In this document: positions 1 through 9,500 of the stretch, piece after piece
How positions within the stretch are numbered: position 1 is the stretch's first letter
How the letters are laid out: each line of letters begins with the position of its first letter
NCBI RefSeq assembly: GCF_015500055.1
Contig: NZ_CP045492.1
Location: forward strand, 3,048,501-3,112,500
DNA: 64,000 bases
From: Mesorhizobium sp. NBSH29
GTDB lineage: Bacteria > Pseudomonadota > Alphaproteobacteria > Rhizobiales > Rhizobiaceae
Reading direction: 5' to 3'
Translations under genes and position numbers: made by a program
The notes under the pieces: generated by a model
Seen by the model: only the letters and a program-made list of their open reading frames with translations
The model's database searches: none
Told to the model about the DNA's origin: nothing

Positions 1-335
1 TTGCCATGGCAGCGATCCGTGCCACGCGCGAAGGCACCGTCAAGCAGGGCCGAGAGACGCTACCAGTGATCATTGGCACGCCGCTTGCTGGCGAGACGAT
101 TGGAGGCGAGAAATTCGACGGTGAAACCGAGACTGCGGTCTTCCCAGGCGATCTTCCTAAAAACATCAACGCGCTGTTTGATCAGGATGGCGAACCGAGC
201 ACCGATAGAGCGCTGCGTTTCGTACGCTTTCGCCCTCCCAGGCTGGAGAAAACCGCTGAGGGCCTGACACTCTCCTTGCCCCATATCCGGCTAGATCGCG
301 CGCTTCAGTTCCTGATCGGAGATCATCTCGCATGA
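1..335 (+). CDS. YcjX-family (DUF463) P-loop protein, C-terminal part
   Basis: The reading frame is already open at the left edge, so only about the last 110 residues are present. The piece carries the run VFPGDLP that I associate with the end of YcjX/DUF463 proteins, P-loop proteins of poorly known, stress-linked function. The call rests mainly on context: the stop codon overlaps the start of the next gene by four bases, and that gene is a TIGR01620/YcjF-type membrane protein, the usual partner of ycjX in proteobacteria. The nucleotide-binding part lies outside the window and cannot be checked. The first ATG at position 6 is internal and should not be taken as the start. Confidence 0.75.
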   Translation, partial: AMAAIRATREGTVKQGRETLPVIIGTPLAGETIGGEKFDGETETAVFPGDLPKNINALFDQDGEPSTDRALRFVRFRPPRLEKTAEGLTLSLPHIRLDRALQFLIGDHLA

Positions 336-1402
336 GCCAGGACCGAAAACCCGCGGCCTTCCGTCTGCCGACCGAACTCCACCCGGCAAAAGTCTCGGCA
401 GACACTGAGTTGCAGCGCAAGCCGCGCGCGTTAAAACCCATCGTCACTATGGACGTGATCGACATCTTCGACGAGCCGGACCTCGCAGTTGCTGTGCCGC
501 CGCCTGCTTTGCCAACAAAAATGCATCGTTCGCGGCTGGCCGCATTGTTCTTTGGTGCCCTTGGGGTGCTGGTTTCACTGGCGCTAGGACTGTGGACGGA
601 CAGGCTGATCCGGGACCTTTTCAGTCGGGCTGACTGGCTGGGTTGGCTGGCGGTGGTTGCGGCAGCTTTGGCAGTCGCTGCATTACTGGTTCTCCTGCTG
701 CGCGAAATTCTTGCCTTGTCGCGGCTAGCATCGGTGGAGCGCCTGCGTGAGCGCGGCGCAGGGGTGCTGGCCAGCGATGACCCGAAAGCAGCGCGCGCGC
801 TGGTCGATGATCTGAGCAGCTTTCTTGCTGCCAAGCCCGAGACCGCCGCCGGCCGACGCGCCATGGCCGACCTTGGCGGTGACATCATCGACGGCGCCAA
901 CCTGGTGCGCCTCGCGGAGGTGGAACTTCTCTCCGCCCTTGATGCCCGCGCCAAACAATTGGTTCTCGACGCTGCCAAGCGCGTTTCGCTCGTCACCGCC
1001 GTCAGCCCGCGCGCGCTTGTAGATGTCGGCTATGTCATGTTCGAAGCGGGGCGGCTGATCCGCCGTCTGTCGGAGCTTTATGGTGGAAGGCCGGGTACTC
1101 TGGGTTTCTTCCGTCTGGCGCGCAGTGTGCTGGCACATCTGGCTGTCACCGGATCCATCGCGATGGGCGACAGCATAGTCCAGCAAATTGTAGGCCACGG
1201 GCTGGCGGCAAAGCTCTCTGCAAAACTCGGCGAAGGCATCGTCAATGGCATGATGACGGCACGCATCGGGCTGGCTGCCATGGAAGCGGCGAGACCCCTA
1301 CCCTTCGCCTCCGTAAAGCGCCCCGGCATTGGTGATTTCCTGTCTGCACTCACCACATTTGCGACCGCACGCCAGACCGACGACCGCAGGAAACACAGTT
1401 AG
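332..1402 (+). CDS. TIGR01620/YcjF-type (DUF697) inner-membrane protein
   Basis: A 356-residue protein starting inside the stop of the ycjX-like gene (ATGA overlap), which implies translational coupling. Residues 1-65 are polar. Two hydrophobic helices follow at about 68-88 and 102-124, then a soluble alpha-helical region of about 230 residues rich in Ala and Leu, as expected for the DUF697 domain. Proteins of this family accompany YcjX and are probably its membrane anchor or partner; the biochemical role is not established. Length and topology match the family. About 110 bp separate it from the next gene, so it probably ends the operon. Confidence 0.85.
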   Translation: MSQDRKPAAFRLPTELHPAKVSADTELQRKPRALKPIVTMDVIDIFDEPDLAVAVPPPALPTKMHRSRLAALFFGALGVLVSLALGLWTDRLIRDLFSRADWLGWLAVVAAALAVAALLVLLLREILALSRLASVERLRERGAGVLASDDPKAARALVDDLSSFLAAKPETAAGRRAMADLGGDIIDGANLVRLAEVELLSALDARAKQLVLDAAKRVSLVTAVSPRALVDVGYVMFEAGRLIRRLSELYGGRPGTLGFFRLARSVLAHLAVTGSIAMGDSIVQQIVGHGLAAKLSAKLGEGIVNGMMTARIGLAAMEAARPLPFASVKRPGIGDFLSALTTFATARQTDDRRKHS

Positions 1403-1511
1403 GGCTTCACCGGTTCTGGAAAGCAACTCACCCTGCGATAGACGAAGCATTAACCATTCTTCGCCATGGTCTATACGTTGGTTTCCAGTCTCCGTTGCCG
1501 GGTGTTCCTTG

Positions 1512-2051
1512 ATGAAATGCGCATTGCTATTCGCCTTCCTGCCGCTTCTGGCACTCTCGGCACCCGTCACGTCGGCAATCGCTGCCGACGAAAGTGACAA
1601 GACGTTCTTTCACTCGGTGGAAGGCGAATGGGCCGGACCAGGAGAGATCATCGCCGGCAAATACAAAGGCACCAAATTCAACTGCACTTTTACCGGCGCC
1701 ACGCCGGCCGCCAAGGCTGGCATGTCACTCGACGGAGCCTGCCGCGTGGGCGTGTTCACACAAAAGATGAGCGCGAGCATCGAACGGGCGGGGCGCACCT
1801 ACAAGGGCAAATTTATGGACGGCGCTGCCGGCAAGGGGCTGGACGTGATCGCCGGTAATGTAGACGGCGACAAGGTTATTTTGTCGCTCAACCGCGCGCA
1901 GCTGAAAGGCGCCATGCTTGCGCGACTGCCCGACAACAATACATTGAATGTTACCATCTCGGTACGCGTCGGCAAACAGATGGTGCCGGTGATCGGCATG
2001 GGCCTCAAGCGGATTGACAGCACTGCCGTAGGGTCTATCGCAAAAAAATAG
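1512..2051 (+). CDS. Exported protein of unknown function
   Basis: A 179-residue protein. The ATG at 1512 was chosen because it directly precedes a clear signal peptide: a short start, a hydrophobic stretch to about residue 20, and an Ala-rich cleavage region near residue 25. The open frame extends upstream to 1329, but that part looks non-coding and overlaps the preceding gene. The mature part is small, Gly/Lys-rich and beta-like, with two cysteines (in NCTF and GACR) that could form a periplasmic disulfide. I recognise no domain. It ends 7 bp before the convergent folK stop. Confidence 0.65.
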   Translation: MKCALLFAFLPLLALSAPVTSAIAADESDKTFFHSVEGEWAGPGEIIAGKYKGTKFNCTFTGATPAAKAGMSLDGACRVGVFTQKMSASIERAGRTYKGKFMDGAAGKGLDVIAGNVDGDKVILSLNRAQLKGAMLARLPDNNTLNVTISVRVGKQMVPVIGMGLKRIDSTAVGSIAKK

Positions 2052-2058
2052 ACGGCTC

Positions 2059-2568
2059 CTACCGTCGCCACCAGTCCGGATCTGGCAACCTGTCGATGCC
2101 AGAAACATCCAGTCCGGCAACATGCGCGCGGATGGACTTCCCCGAAAGCTCGAAATCAGGCGCAATTTCGGCCAGTGGCACCATCACAAAAGCACGGTCG
2201 AGCATGCGCGGATGTGGAATTTCCAGACCATCCTCGTGCAGCGTACGGTCCCCATACACCAAAATATCCATATCAATGAGACGCGGCCCCCAACGCTCGG
2301 CACGAACTCGTTTCAGCCGCCGTTCCGCGCGGAGGCATCGTTCGAGCAGTGCGCGCGGAGCATGCTCGGTCGCGAGTTCGGCTGTTGCGTTGAGAAAATC
2401 AGGCTGGTCAATCTTCCCCCAGGGCGGCGTGCGATAGAGCGACGATACCGCGACGACCCGAACTTTGGGATCTGAAACGAGCATAGCAAGCGCTGTGGCC
2501 ATTGCTTCGGCGGGGTCACCGAGATTTCCACCAAGGCTGAGAAATACCCTTTCCGTTCTAGAGCTCAA
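2059..2568 (-). CDS. folK: 2-amino-4-hydroxy-6-hydroxymethyldihydropteridine pyrophosphokinase
   Basis: HPPK transfers pyrophosphate from ATP to 6-hydroxymethyl-7,8-dihydropterin, the step before dihydropteroate synthase in folate synthesis. The 169-residue product has the N-terminal LSLGGNLGD motif and the family signature RWGPRLIDMDIL near residues 91-102, where the acidic residues bind magnesium. The length is normal. The only plausible start is a TTG at 2568: no ATG or GTG lies between it and the upstream in-frame stop, and no strong Shine-Dalgarno is visible. It lies 59 bp downstream of folP on the same strand. In many Rhizobiales folB sits between folP and folK; here there is no room for it. 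Confidence 0.93.
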   Translation of the reverse strand: MSSRTERVFLSLGGNLGDPAEAMATALAMLVSDPKVRVVAVSSLYRTPPWGKIDQPDFLNATAELATEHAPRALLERCLRAERRLKRVRAERWGPRLIDMDILVYGDRTLHEDGLEIPHPRMLDRAFVMVPLAEIAPDFELSGKSIRAHVAGLDVSGIDRLPDPDWWRR

Positions 2569-2627
2569 GATCGCACCGCGCCCAACGTTTTTCCGCCGAC
2601 CGGTAAAAACAAATATATTTCAAACCT

Positions 2628-3473
2628 CTAATAGGCATTCTTCGCTTCCCCTGAGAATTTCAGCATAGCATCAGCCACCGCCAGCGCATCCACGTTCATG
2701 GCAACATTATGGACCCGAAAAAGCACCGCACCCTGGAGCCGCAGAAAATGACTGGTAGCTGCGGTTCCTGCATCACGGCCGCCGGCATCACGCCCTGTGA
2801 GCTCGCCGATCATCCGTTTACGAGACGTCCCGACCATAAACGGGTGACCAAGCGGCAAAAGCTCTGAAAATCGCGCCATCAGCGCTATATTTTCCGCGCC
2901 GTCCTTAGCAAATCCGAACCCCGGATCCAGCACTATCTGATTTTTCGCGACACCAGCATTCGCCGCGATCTCCAAAGATTGCCGCAAAAACAGAAATTGG
3001 TCTTCGATGATATCGGCAAGCTTTTGCCGGTCGCGCCCGGTATGCATGATGCAAAGTCCCGCACCGGTTTCCGCGGCCACGCGCGCAATTGCTGCATCGC
3101 CCCCCAGGCCGCTGATATCGTTCACTATATGAGCCCCTGCGGCGACCGCCAACGCAGCTGTTTCCGCGCGATATGTATCGACCGAGATGATCACTCTGCC
3201 GAGCACTGCCAGCGCTCTGATCACTGGCAGGATACGTGCCTGCTCTTCAACGGCAGTAATCGGCAGAGCACCGGGGCGAGTTGATTCGCCACCGACGTCG
3301 ATGATGGCTGCGCCTTCGTCCATCATCTGCAAAGCACGCGCGACTGCGTCGTCCGCCTTTACGAACTGTCCCCCATCGGAAAAGCTGTCAGGCGTTACGT
3401 TCAGGATGCCCATCACTGACGCCTTCTCGTCAACCTCCAGATGGCGGCCATGCGCCAGATGCCAGCGTTTCAT
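2628..3473 (-). CDS. folP: Dihydropteroate synthase
   Basis: Condenses 6-hydroxymethyl-7,8-dihydropterin pyrophosphate with p-aminobenzoate to give dihydropteroate; it is the sulfonamide target. The 281-residue product shows the hallmark GILNVTPDSFSDGG at about residues 22-35, the substrate-loop segment DVGGESTRPGA, the pterin-binding VLDPGFGFAK and a late GTSRKRMIG. The TIM-barrel length is complete. ATG start at 3473. It is followed by folK on the same strand, giving a two-gene folate cluster lacking folB. Confidence 0.95.
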   Translation of the reverse strand: MKRWHLAHGRHLEVDEKASVMGILNVTPDSFSDGGQFVKADDAVARALQMMDEGAAIIDVGGESTRPGALPITAVEEQARILPVIRALAVLGRVIISVDTYRAETAALAVAAGAHIVNDISGLGGDAAIARVAAETGAGLCIMHTGRDRQKLADIIEDQFLFLRQSLEIAANAGVAKNQIVLDPGFGFAKDGAENIALMARFSELLPLGHPFMVGTSRKRMIGELTGRDAGGRDAGTAATSHFLRLQGAVLFRVHNVAMNVDALAVADAMLKFSGEAKNAY

Positions 3474-3699
3474 TGCAGAATTCTCCCCACATCGCGCGCT
3501 GTCATGCCGTCCAATCGCCTAGACATCAAGACTATGGACTCGGCAGAGGGTGCAATCTGAAACTTGCATGACAGAATCATACACGCATGGCGCGATCTCA
3601 AAATGTGCAAGCTTTGCGGTATTTTACAAGCGTTACGTGGTTTTAATTGTGGGGCGAGAGGTGGTAGTGCATGGTCCCGGAAACTGAGGCTCAATCCTG

Positions 3700-4332
3700 A
3701 TGCTACCACGTGTTGCCTACGCTGTTTGTCTGACTGCTCTGTTGTGCGCATCGATTCCGGCGGGCGCCGCAAGCCTTAATAAGACTTACAGCTACTTTTC
3801 GATTGGCGGCAATACGCTAGCTGAAATCGAAAAGGAGCTGAGCCGTCACGGGCCGCATGTGCAGAGCACTGGCAACCGGCATCCAGGCGCTACGCAGGTC
3901 GAATTTACCACGCGGCTCGGCTATTCCGACAGCGGCAAACACTGCACCATAGTCAAGGCGTCTGTCAGCGTGAAGGCCAAGGTTATCCTGCCCCGCTGGC
4001 GTCAGCGCAGCCGTTCCGACGGCGAGACGCGACTGATCTGGGACACCCTATCTGCTGACATCAAGCGCCACGAGGAAAGCCACATCGTGATCGCCAAGAA
4101 CCATGCCCGGATGCTGGAAGACGCACTGAAGGGTATATACCGCCAGAAGAGCTGCGAACAAGCGGCCGCCAAGGCCAAGACGATCTCCGAAAAGGTGCTG
4201 GCGGCGCATGACCGGGCGCAGGAGCAATTCGACAAAGTCGAAGGCATCAACTTTGAGAGCCGCATCGTGCGTCTGCTGCGTTACCGCATGGAGCGCATCG
4301 AAACGGCCAAGGCGAAAGCCAACGGCGGCTGA
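3700..4332 (+). CDS. Exported DUF922-type protein with an HExxH motif
   Basis: A 210-residue protein with an N-terminal signal peptide (hydrophobic to about residue 20, AGAA cleavage region). The central part matches what I know of the DUF922 family, predicted secreted zinc-dependent proteases: a beta-rich half with a Cys near residue 82, then HEESH at residues 124-128, a textbook HExxH zinc-binding helix followed by another histidine. The C-terminal third is Lys/Glu-rich helix, with a second Cys near residue 153. Protease activity is a family prediction and has not been shown for this protein. It is monocistronic and convergent with the ferredoxin reductase gene 9 bp away. Confidence 0.75.
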   Translation: MLPRVAYAVCLTALLCASIPAGAASLNKTYSYFSIGGNTLAEIEKELSRHGPHVQSTGNRHPGATQVEFTTRLGYSDSGKHCTIVKASVSVKAKVILPRWRQRSRSDGETRLIWDTLSADIKRHEESHIVIAKNHARMLEDALKGIYRQKSCEQAAAKAKTISEKVLAAHDRAQEQFDKVEGINFESRIVRLLRYRMERIETAKAKANGG

Positions 4333-4341
4333 TTCAGATGG

Positions 4342-5457
<1,116 letters not shown>

Positions 5458-5478
5458 TCATATGTCAGGCGAGGAAAA

Positions 5479-5799
5479 TTAGCCCTGCCGCTCGGGAATC
5501 TGAACCACCAACCCGTCAAGTTCATCGCGCACCTTGATTTGGCACGACAGGCGGGATGTCGGCCGCACGTCAAAGGCGAAGTCGAGCATGTCCTCTTCCA
5601 TCACCTGTGGTTGGCCGACAATGGCGGCAAACGCCTCGTCGACATAGACATGGCAGGTCGCGCAGGCGCAGGCGCCTCCGCATTCGGCCTCAATGCCAGG
5701 TACGGCGTTACGGATCGCGTTTTCCATCACCGTCGAGCCATTTTCTGCCTCAACGTCGAATTTCGTACCGTCAAAAGCAATGTAAGTGATTTTGGTCAT
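5479..5799 (-). CDS. [2Fe-2S] ferredoxin, adrenodoxin/putidaredoxin type
   Basis: A 106-residue ferredoxin with the cluster ligands C40, C46, C49 (C-x5-C-x2-C inside [11 protein letters not shown]) and C86 in LSCQIKV, the spacing of the adrenodoxin/FdVI class. The length is standard and the ATG at 5799 is the natural start. It lies just upstream of a TrxR-like ferredoxin reductase on the same strand, so the two probably form a reductase/carrier pair. Likely clients are P450s, Rieske oxygenases or Fe-S assembly; none lies in the immediate neighbourhood, so the partner is unknown. Confidence 0.92.
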   Translation of the reverse strand: MTKITYIAFDGTKFDVEAENGSTVMENAIRNAVPGIEAECGGACACATCHVYVDEAFAAIVGQPQVMEEDMLDFAFDVRPTSRLSCQIKVRDELDGLVVQIPERQG

Positions 5800-5885
5800 G
5801 CGGTAGTCCCGGTGCCCGAAAAGTCACCCGCACATAATGGGTCCGCCGCGCATGTCAACAGCAGCACATGCGCAGTTCCGGTCAT

Positions 5886-6260
5886 CTATCGGTTGATGGC
5901 TGCGACAAAATCGCGAACTTCGTCGATCAGGGCTCCCAACCGGTTGAGCGCGGCTTTATTGCCCGGATCGGCTTCAATGGAAGAGGCGCATTCTGCCACC
6001 GCGCCAGCGCCAATCGAACGAGCTGAGCCTTTGAGCGCATGCGCAAGTTTAAACCGCTCATCACGTGAAGCCTGAAGAATCCGATCTCGTACGCTGAGCG
6101 CCTGACTGACAAACAGCGTCAGTACTTCCTGCTCCAGCGCCCGATCGCCCATGGTCTGGTGGGCCAGATGATGCATGTCGATTGGTCTCACCCGCGCGGC
6201 ACCACATGATTCGCCCCCGGGTTTGTCCAACACCGGCGCGATCTTATCGAGCGTTGCCAT
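5886..6260 (-). CDS. Histidine phosphotransfer (Hpt) domain protein
   Basis: A 124-residue, almost all-helical protein with the Hpt signature AHALKGSARSIGA; H74 is the predicted phosphoryl acceptor. No kinase or receiver domain is present, so it is a stand-alone shuttle for a multistep phosphorelay. It is transcribed divergently from the giant growth-pole-ring-like gene, and the ~290 bp between them hold a DnaA box. In the Rhizobiales such proteins can serve relays controlling cell cycle or stress; which relay this one serves cannot be told from sequence. It should not be confused with ChpT, which has a longer, two-domain fold. Confidence 0.85.
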   Translation of the reverse strand: MATLDKIAPVLDKPGGESCGAARVRPIDMHHLAHQTMGDRALEQEVLTLFVSQALSVRDRILQASRDERFKLAHALKGSARSIGAGAVAECASSIEADPGNKAALNRLGALIDEVRDFVAAINR

Positions 6261-6553
6261 TTTTGAGCCGGCTCCTAAAAATCAGTGCCCATTTTCGATC
6301 AAAATAGGCCTATCCTGTGGATAACGGGTTAATGCGGAACTGCTAAAGAGAGCGCGGAAAACGGCCACAAAAAGGCCTTCAGGTAACCTGCATATTAACC
6401 CTATGTTTAAACTTTTATACATGTGGAGACATCGCAGTTCCCTTTGCCGGGGTGTGCCACTACGATACGATGAGACCATATTAAGCCAAGCGCGCGGTCG
6501 CAGAGGAACCAGTTTTGGTGCGGCAGCGTCTTTTTGTACAGGGTAACGGCGGC
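6261..6553. promoter_or_regulatory. Divergent control region with a perfect DnaA box
   Basis: The 293 bp between the Hpt gene (minus) and the giant coiled-coil gene (plus) hold no gene. At 6316-6324 the sequence TGTGGATAA is the exact complement of the consensus DnaA box TTATCCACA. At 6395-6410 two TTAA half-sites lie 8 bp apart; the CtrA consensus is TTAA-N7-TTAA, so this is one base off and only suggestive. The stretch around 6390-6420 is markedly AT-rich compared with the coding DNA, as expected of a promoter. I could not place a sigma-70 -35/-10 pair with confidence. Confidence 0.5.
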
Positions 6554-9500
6554 ATGGCTAGAAAACCGAATACGACACAGAGTCTCGACAATGATGTCGC
6601 CCGCGAGCTTGAGGAAGCGCTTGATTTTGATTTGACGGGTGGCGATCTTGATATCGCCGCCTCGATCGAAGATCTAGAAACACAGATTTCCGAGGCAGCC
6701 AGCCAACTCGCGCAGGAAAGCCGCAATGGCGCCGGCAAAGCTGCGGCGGCATATTCCTCCGCGCCTGAAAAGATTGCCAGATCCGAGCCCAAACCGGAGG
6801 CACGCAAGCCTGCAGAAAAGCCAACCCTAGCGCCCGCTACACCTGTTCCGCCGGCAGGCAAGGGCAACAAACCGGAAGCCAATGGCAATCGCCCGCAATC
6901 ATTTGCGCCTGCTAACGATGACCGCCAGAGTGAAAAAGATTTTCGCGCGGCCCTGAATGGCCTCAACCGCCGCTCATCCTCCGCTATTTATTGGATGGTG
7001 GCGCTTTTGACGCTAGCCTGGGTCGCCGGCGGCGCGCTGACGGCGCATCTGCTGTTCGGTCCAGAAGTATGGCAGATCCGCACTACCCAGGCATTCGTCG
7101 CGCGGCCTTACCTCATCGTACTTGGAATCGCCACGCTGGTTCCGATTGTCGTGTTTTGGGCGTTTGCAGTGATGATGCGCCGCGCGCAGGAAATGCGTAT
7201 GGCAGCGCGCTCGATGACCGAGCTTGCCTTGCGCTTTGCCGAACCTGAATCCATGGCGCAGGACCGCGTCATGATGGTGGGACAAGCGGTACGCCGCGAA
7301 GTGGCAGCCATGGGCGAAGGCATCGAACGTACTCTGGCCCGTGCTGTCGAGTTGGAAACGCTCGTCCACACCGAAGTGAACGAACTGGAGCGTGCCTACT
7401 CGCAAAACGAATCTCGCATCCGCAACCTCGTCGACGGGTTGGGCAGTGAGCGCGATGCGCTGATCACACATGCCGAGCGCGTCCGCTCATCCATTTCCGG
7501 CGCGCACGAAACCCTGCGAGACGAACTTGGCGGCGCTACTGACATGATTCGCGACAGCATTCTCGCTGCCTCGACCAAACTTTCGATGACCATTACTGAT
7601 TCCGGCGGCACGCTGATCGACCGCATTAATGAAAGCGGCATGTCGATTTATGATTCCATTGATGGTCGCATGGATGCGATTTCCAACCGCATCACCACAT
7701 CGGGCGAAGCCTTTGCCAGCCTGCTTGACACCCGTATTGCAACACTGACGCAGAGCACAGACGATGTAACGCGCTCGCTGTCGCAGATGCTGGACGAGCG
7801 TGCCACTGGCATGGTTTCACTTTTGGGCAGCGCTACGGAGACATTGAACACCGAGCTGCAGTCGCGCCTTCACAACATTGAGCAAACGCTCGCCGAACGA
7901 GGCCAAGCCCTTATTGGCGAATTCCAGACTCGGGCCGAGGCACTGGATACCGGCACGGAAAAGCTTAATTCTGCACTTGAGGCACGCGCCCGCCAGATCA
8001 ATGAAACCCTGGTCGAGCGCACACGCGAAATCGCCAACACCTTTACTAACAGCAAGCAGAACCTTGCCGAGATGATCGACATCGGCAAGGCGCAGATCGG
8101 CGCCGACATGGCCGATATCGTCATGTCGACGTCGAAGATGCTGGAAAGTCGCGCTTCCGATTTCGCCAGCCGGCTTGAAGCCAGCCGCGGCATTCTGGGC
8201 GAAGCTATCAATGCGGATATCAAAAAGCTTTCCGACACCCGCGCGGGCATTGACCTTGCTGTCGAGGATCAGGCGCAAAAGCTTGCCGAAGCGCGCGAGC
8301 GCATGGCAGCTGCCCTTCACGAGGACCTCGAAAAGTTTGCTGATGGACGTGCCGAGATCGACCTTGCAATCGGCTCACACCTGCAAAAACTGTCCGAAGG
8401 CCGCACCATTCTGTCACGCGCCCTGGACAGCGATCTTCATAAGATTACCGAGCAGCGCGCAACGATCGATGCCGAGCTTGGTGGCCAGTTGGAGCGTCTC
8501 GATGCAGGCCGTGCGAAGCTGTCCGAGACACTGGCCAGCGACATGCAGAAGGTGAGTCAGGCGCGCGCACACGTTGACGAAACCATCAACTCTCATGTTG
8601 GAAAACTTGCAGAGGGGCGCAATCTCCTGTCTCGCGCGCTTGAGGCTGACCTGCAAAAGCTTCAGGAAAGCCGCGCCGGCATCGATAACATCGTTGCTGG
8701 ACAAGTTACAAAACTCGCTGAAGGCCGCGATATCCTTTCCCGCGCGCTCGAAGCCGATCTGGAAAAACTCAATGACAGCCGGTCGATTATCGACGGTGTC
8801 GTGATCTCGCATGTCCAGACGCTGACAGAGCGTCGCGAAGACATTTCCGGTGCCCTGGCAATGGATATCGAAAAGATCGAGGATGCCTTCCGCCGCCAGA
8901 CTGGCGTCATTGAGGAACGCACCTCGACAATGGAAACCGCGCTTGCTGCCGGCATTGAGAATGTGCGCGGCGTACTGGAACGCTCGGCAGGAGCAGTAGC
9001 TGGCGCGTTGCGCGAAAAAGTTCTTGGCATCACCGCCACGCTGGGAGAGGAAGCCAACAAGGCGCTTGAAACTGTCGATGAACGCATTGCCCGCCGCGCT
9101 GAACTGAGTGGCGAAACACTGGCCGCTCGTGCAGCCGAAATCGCCAAAACATTCGACGAGGCCGACGAGCGCCTCGCCGCACGTGCCATGGATTCCGCTG
9201 GTTCACTGATCGGTCGCGTTACCGATGTCACCCGCACCTTCGAGCAGGCAGACCAGCGCCTGGCGTCGCGTGTTGACGAGACAGCGGCTACGCTAACCGC
9301 TCGGATCGATGAGACTGGTGTCTCCCTTGCTGCGCGCGCAGTCGAGATCGCCAGAACGTTTGAGGAGGCCGACAGCCGTATCGTTGCCCGCGCTGAGGAG
9401 ACTGCTTCTGCACTGACGTCACGCGCCGCTGATATCGTCAACGTATTCGACGAGAGCGAACAGCGCATCATCGCCCGTACCCATCAGGCCTCGGTCGAGC

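Noticed and set aside
8662-9471. A long antisense frame within the giant coiled-coil gene
   Set aside because: It mirrors the repeated sense codons, giving low-complexity Ser/Ala/Arg protein; a normal artefact of repeats in high-GC DNA.
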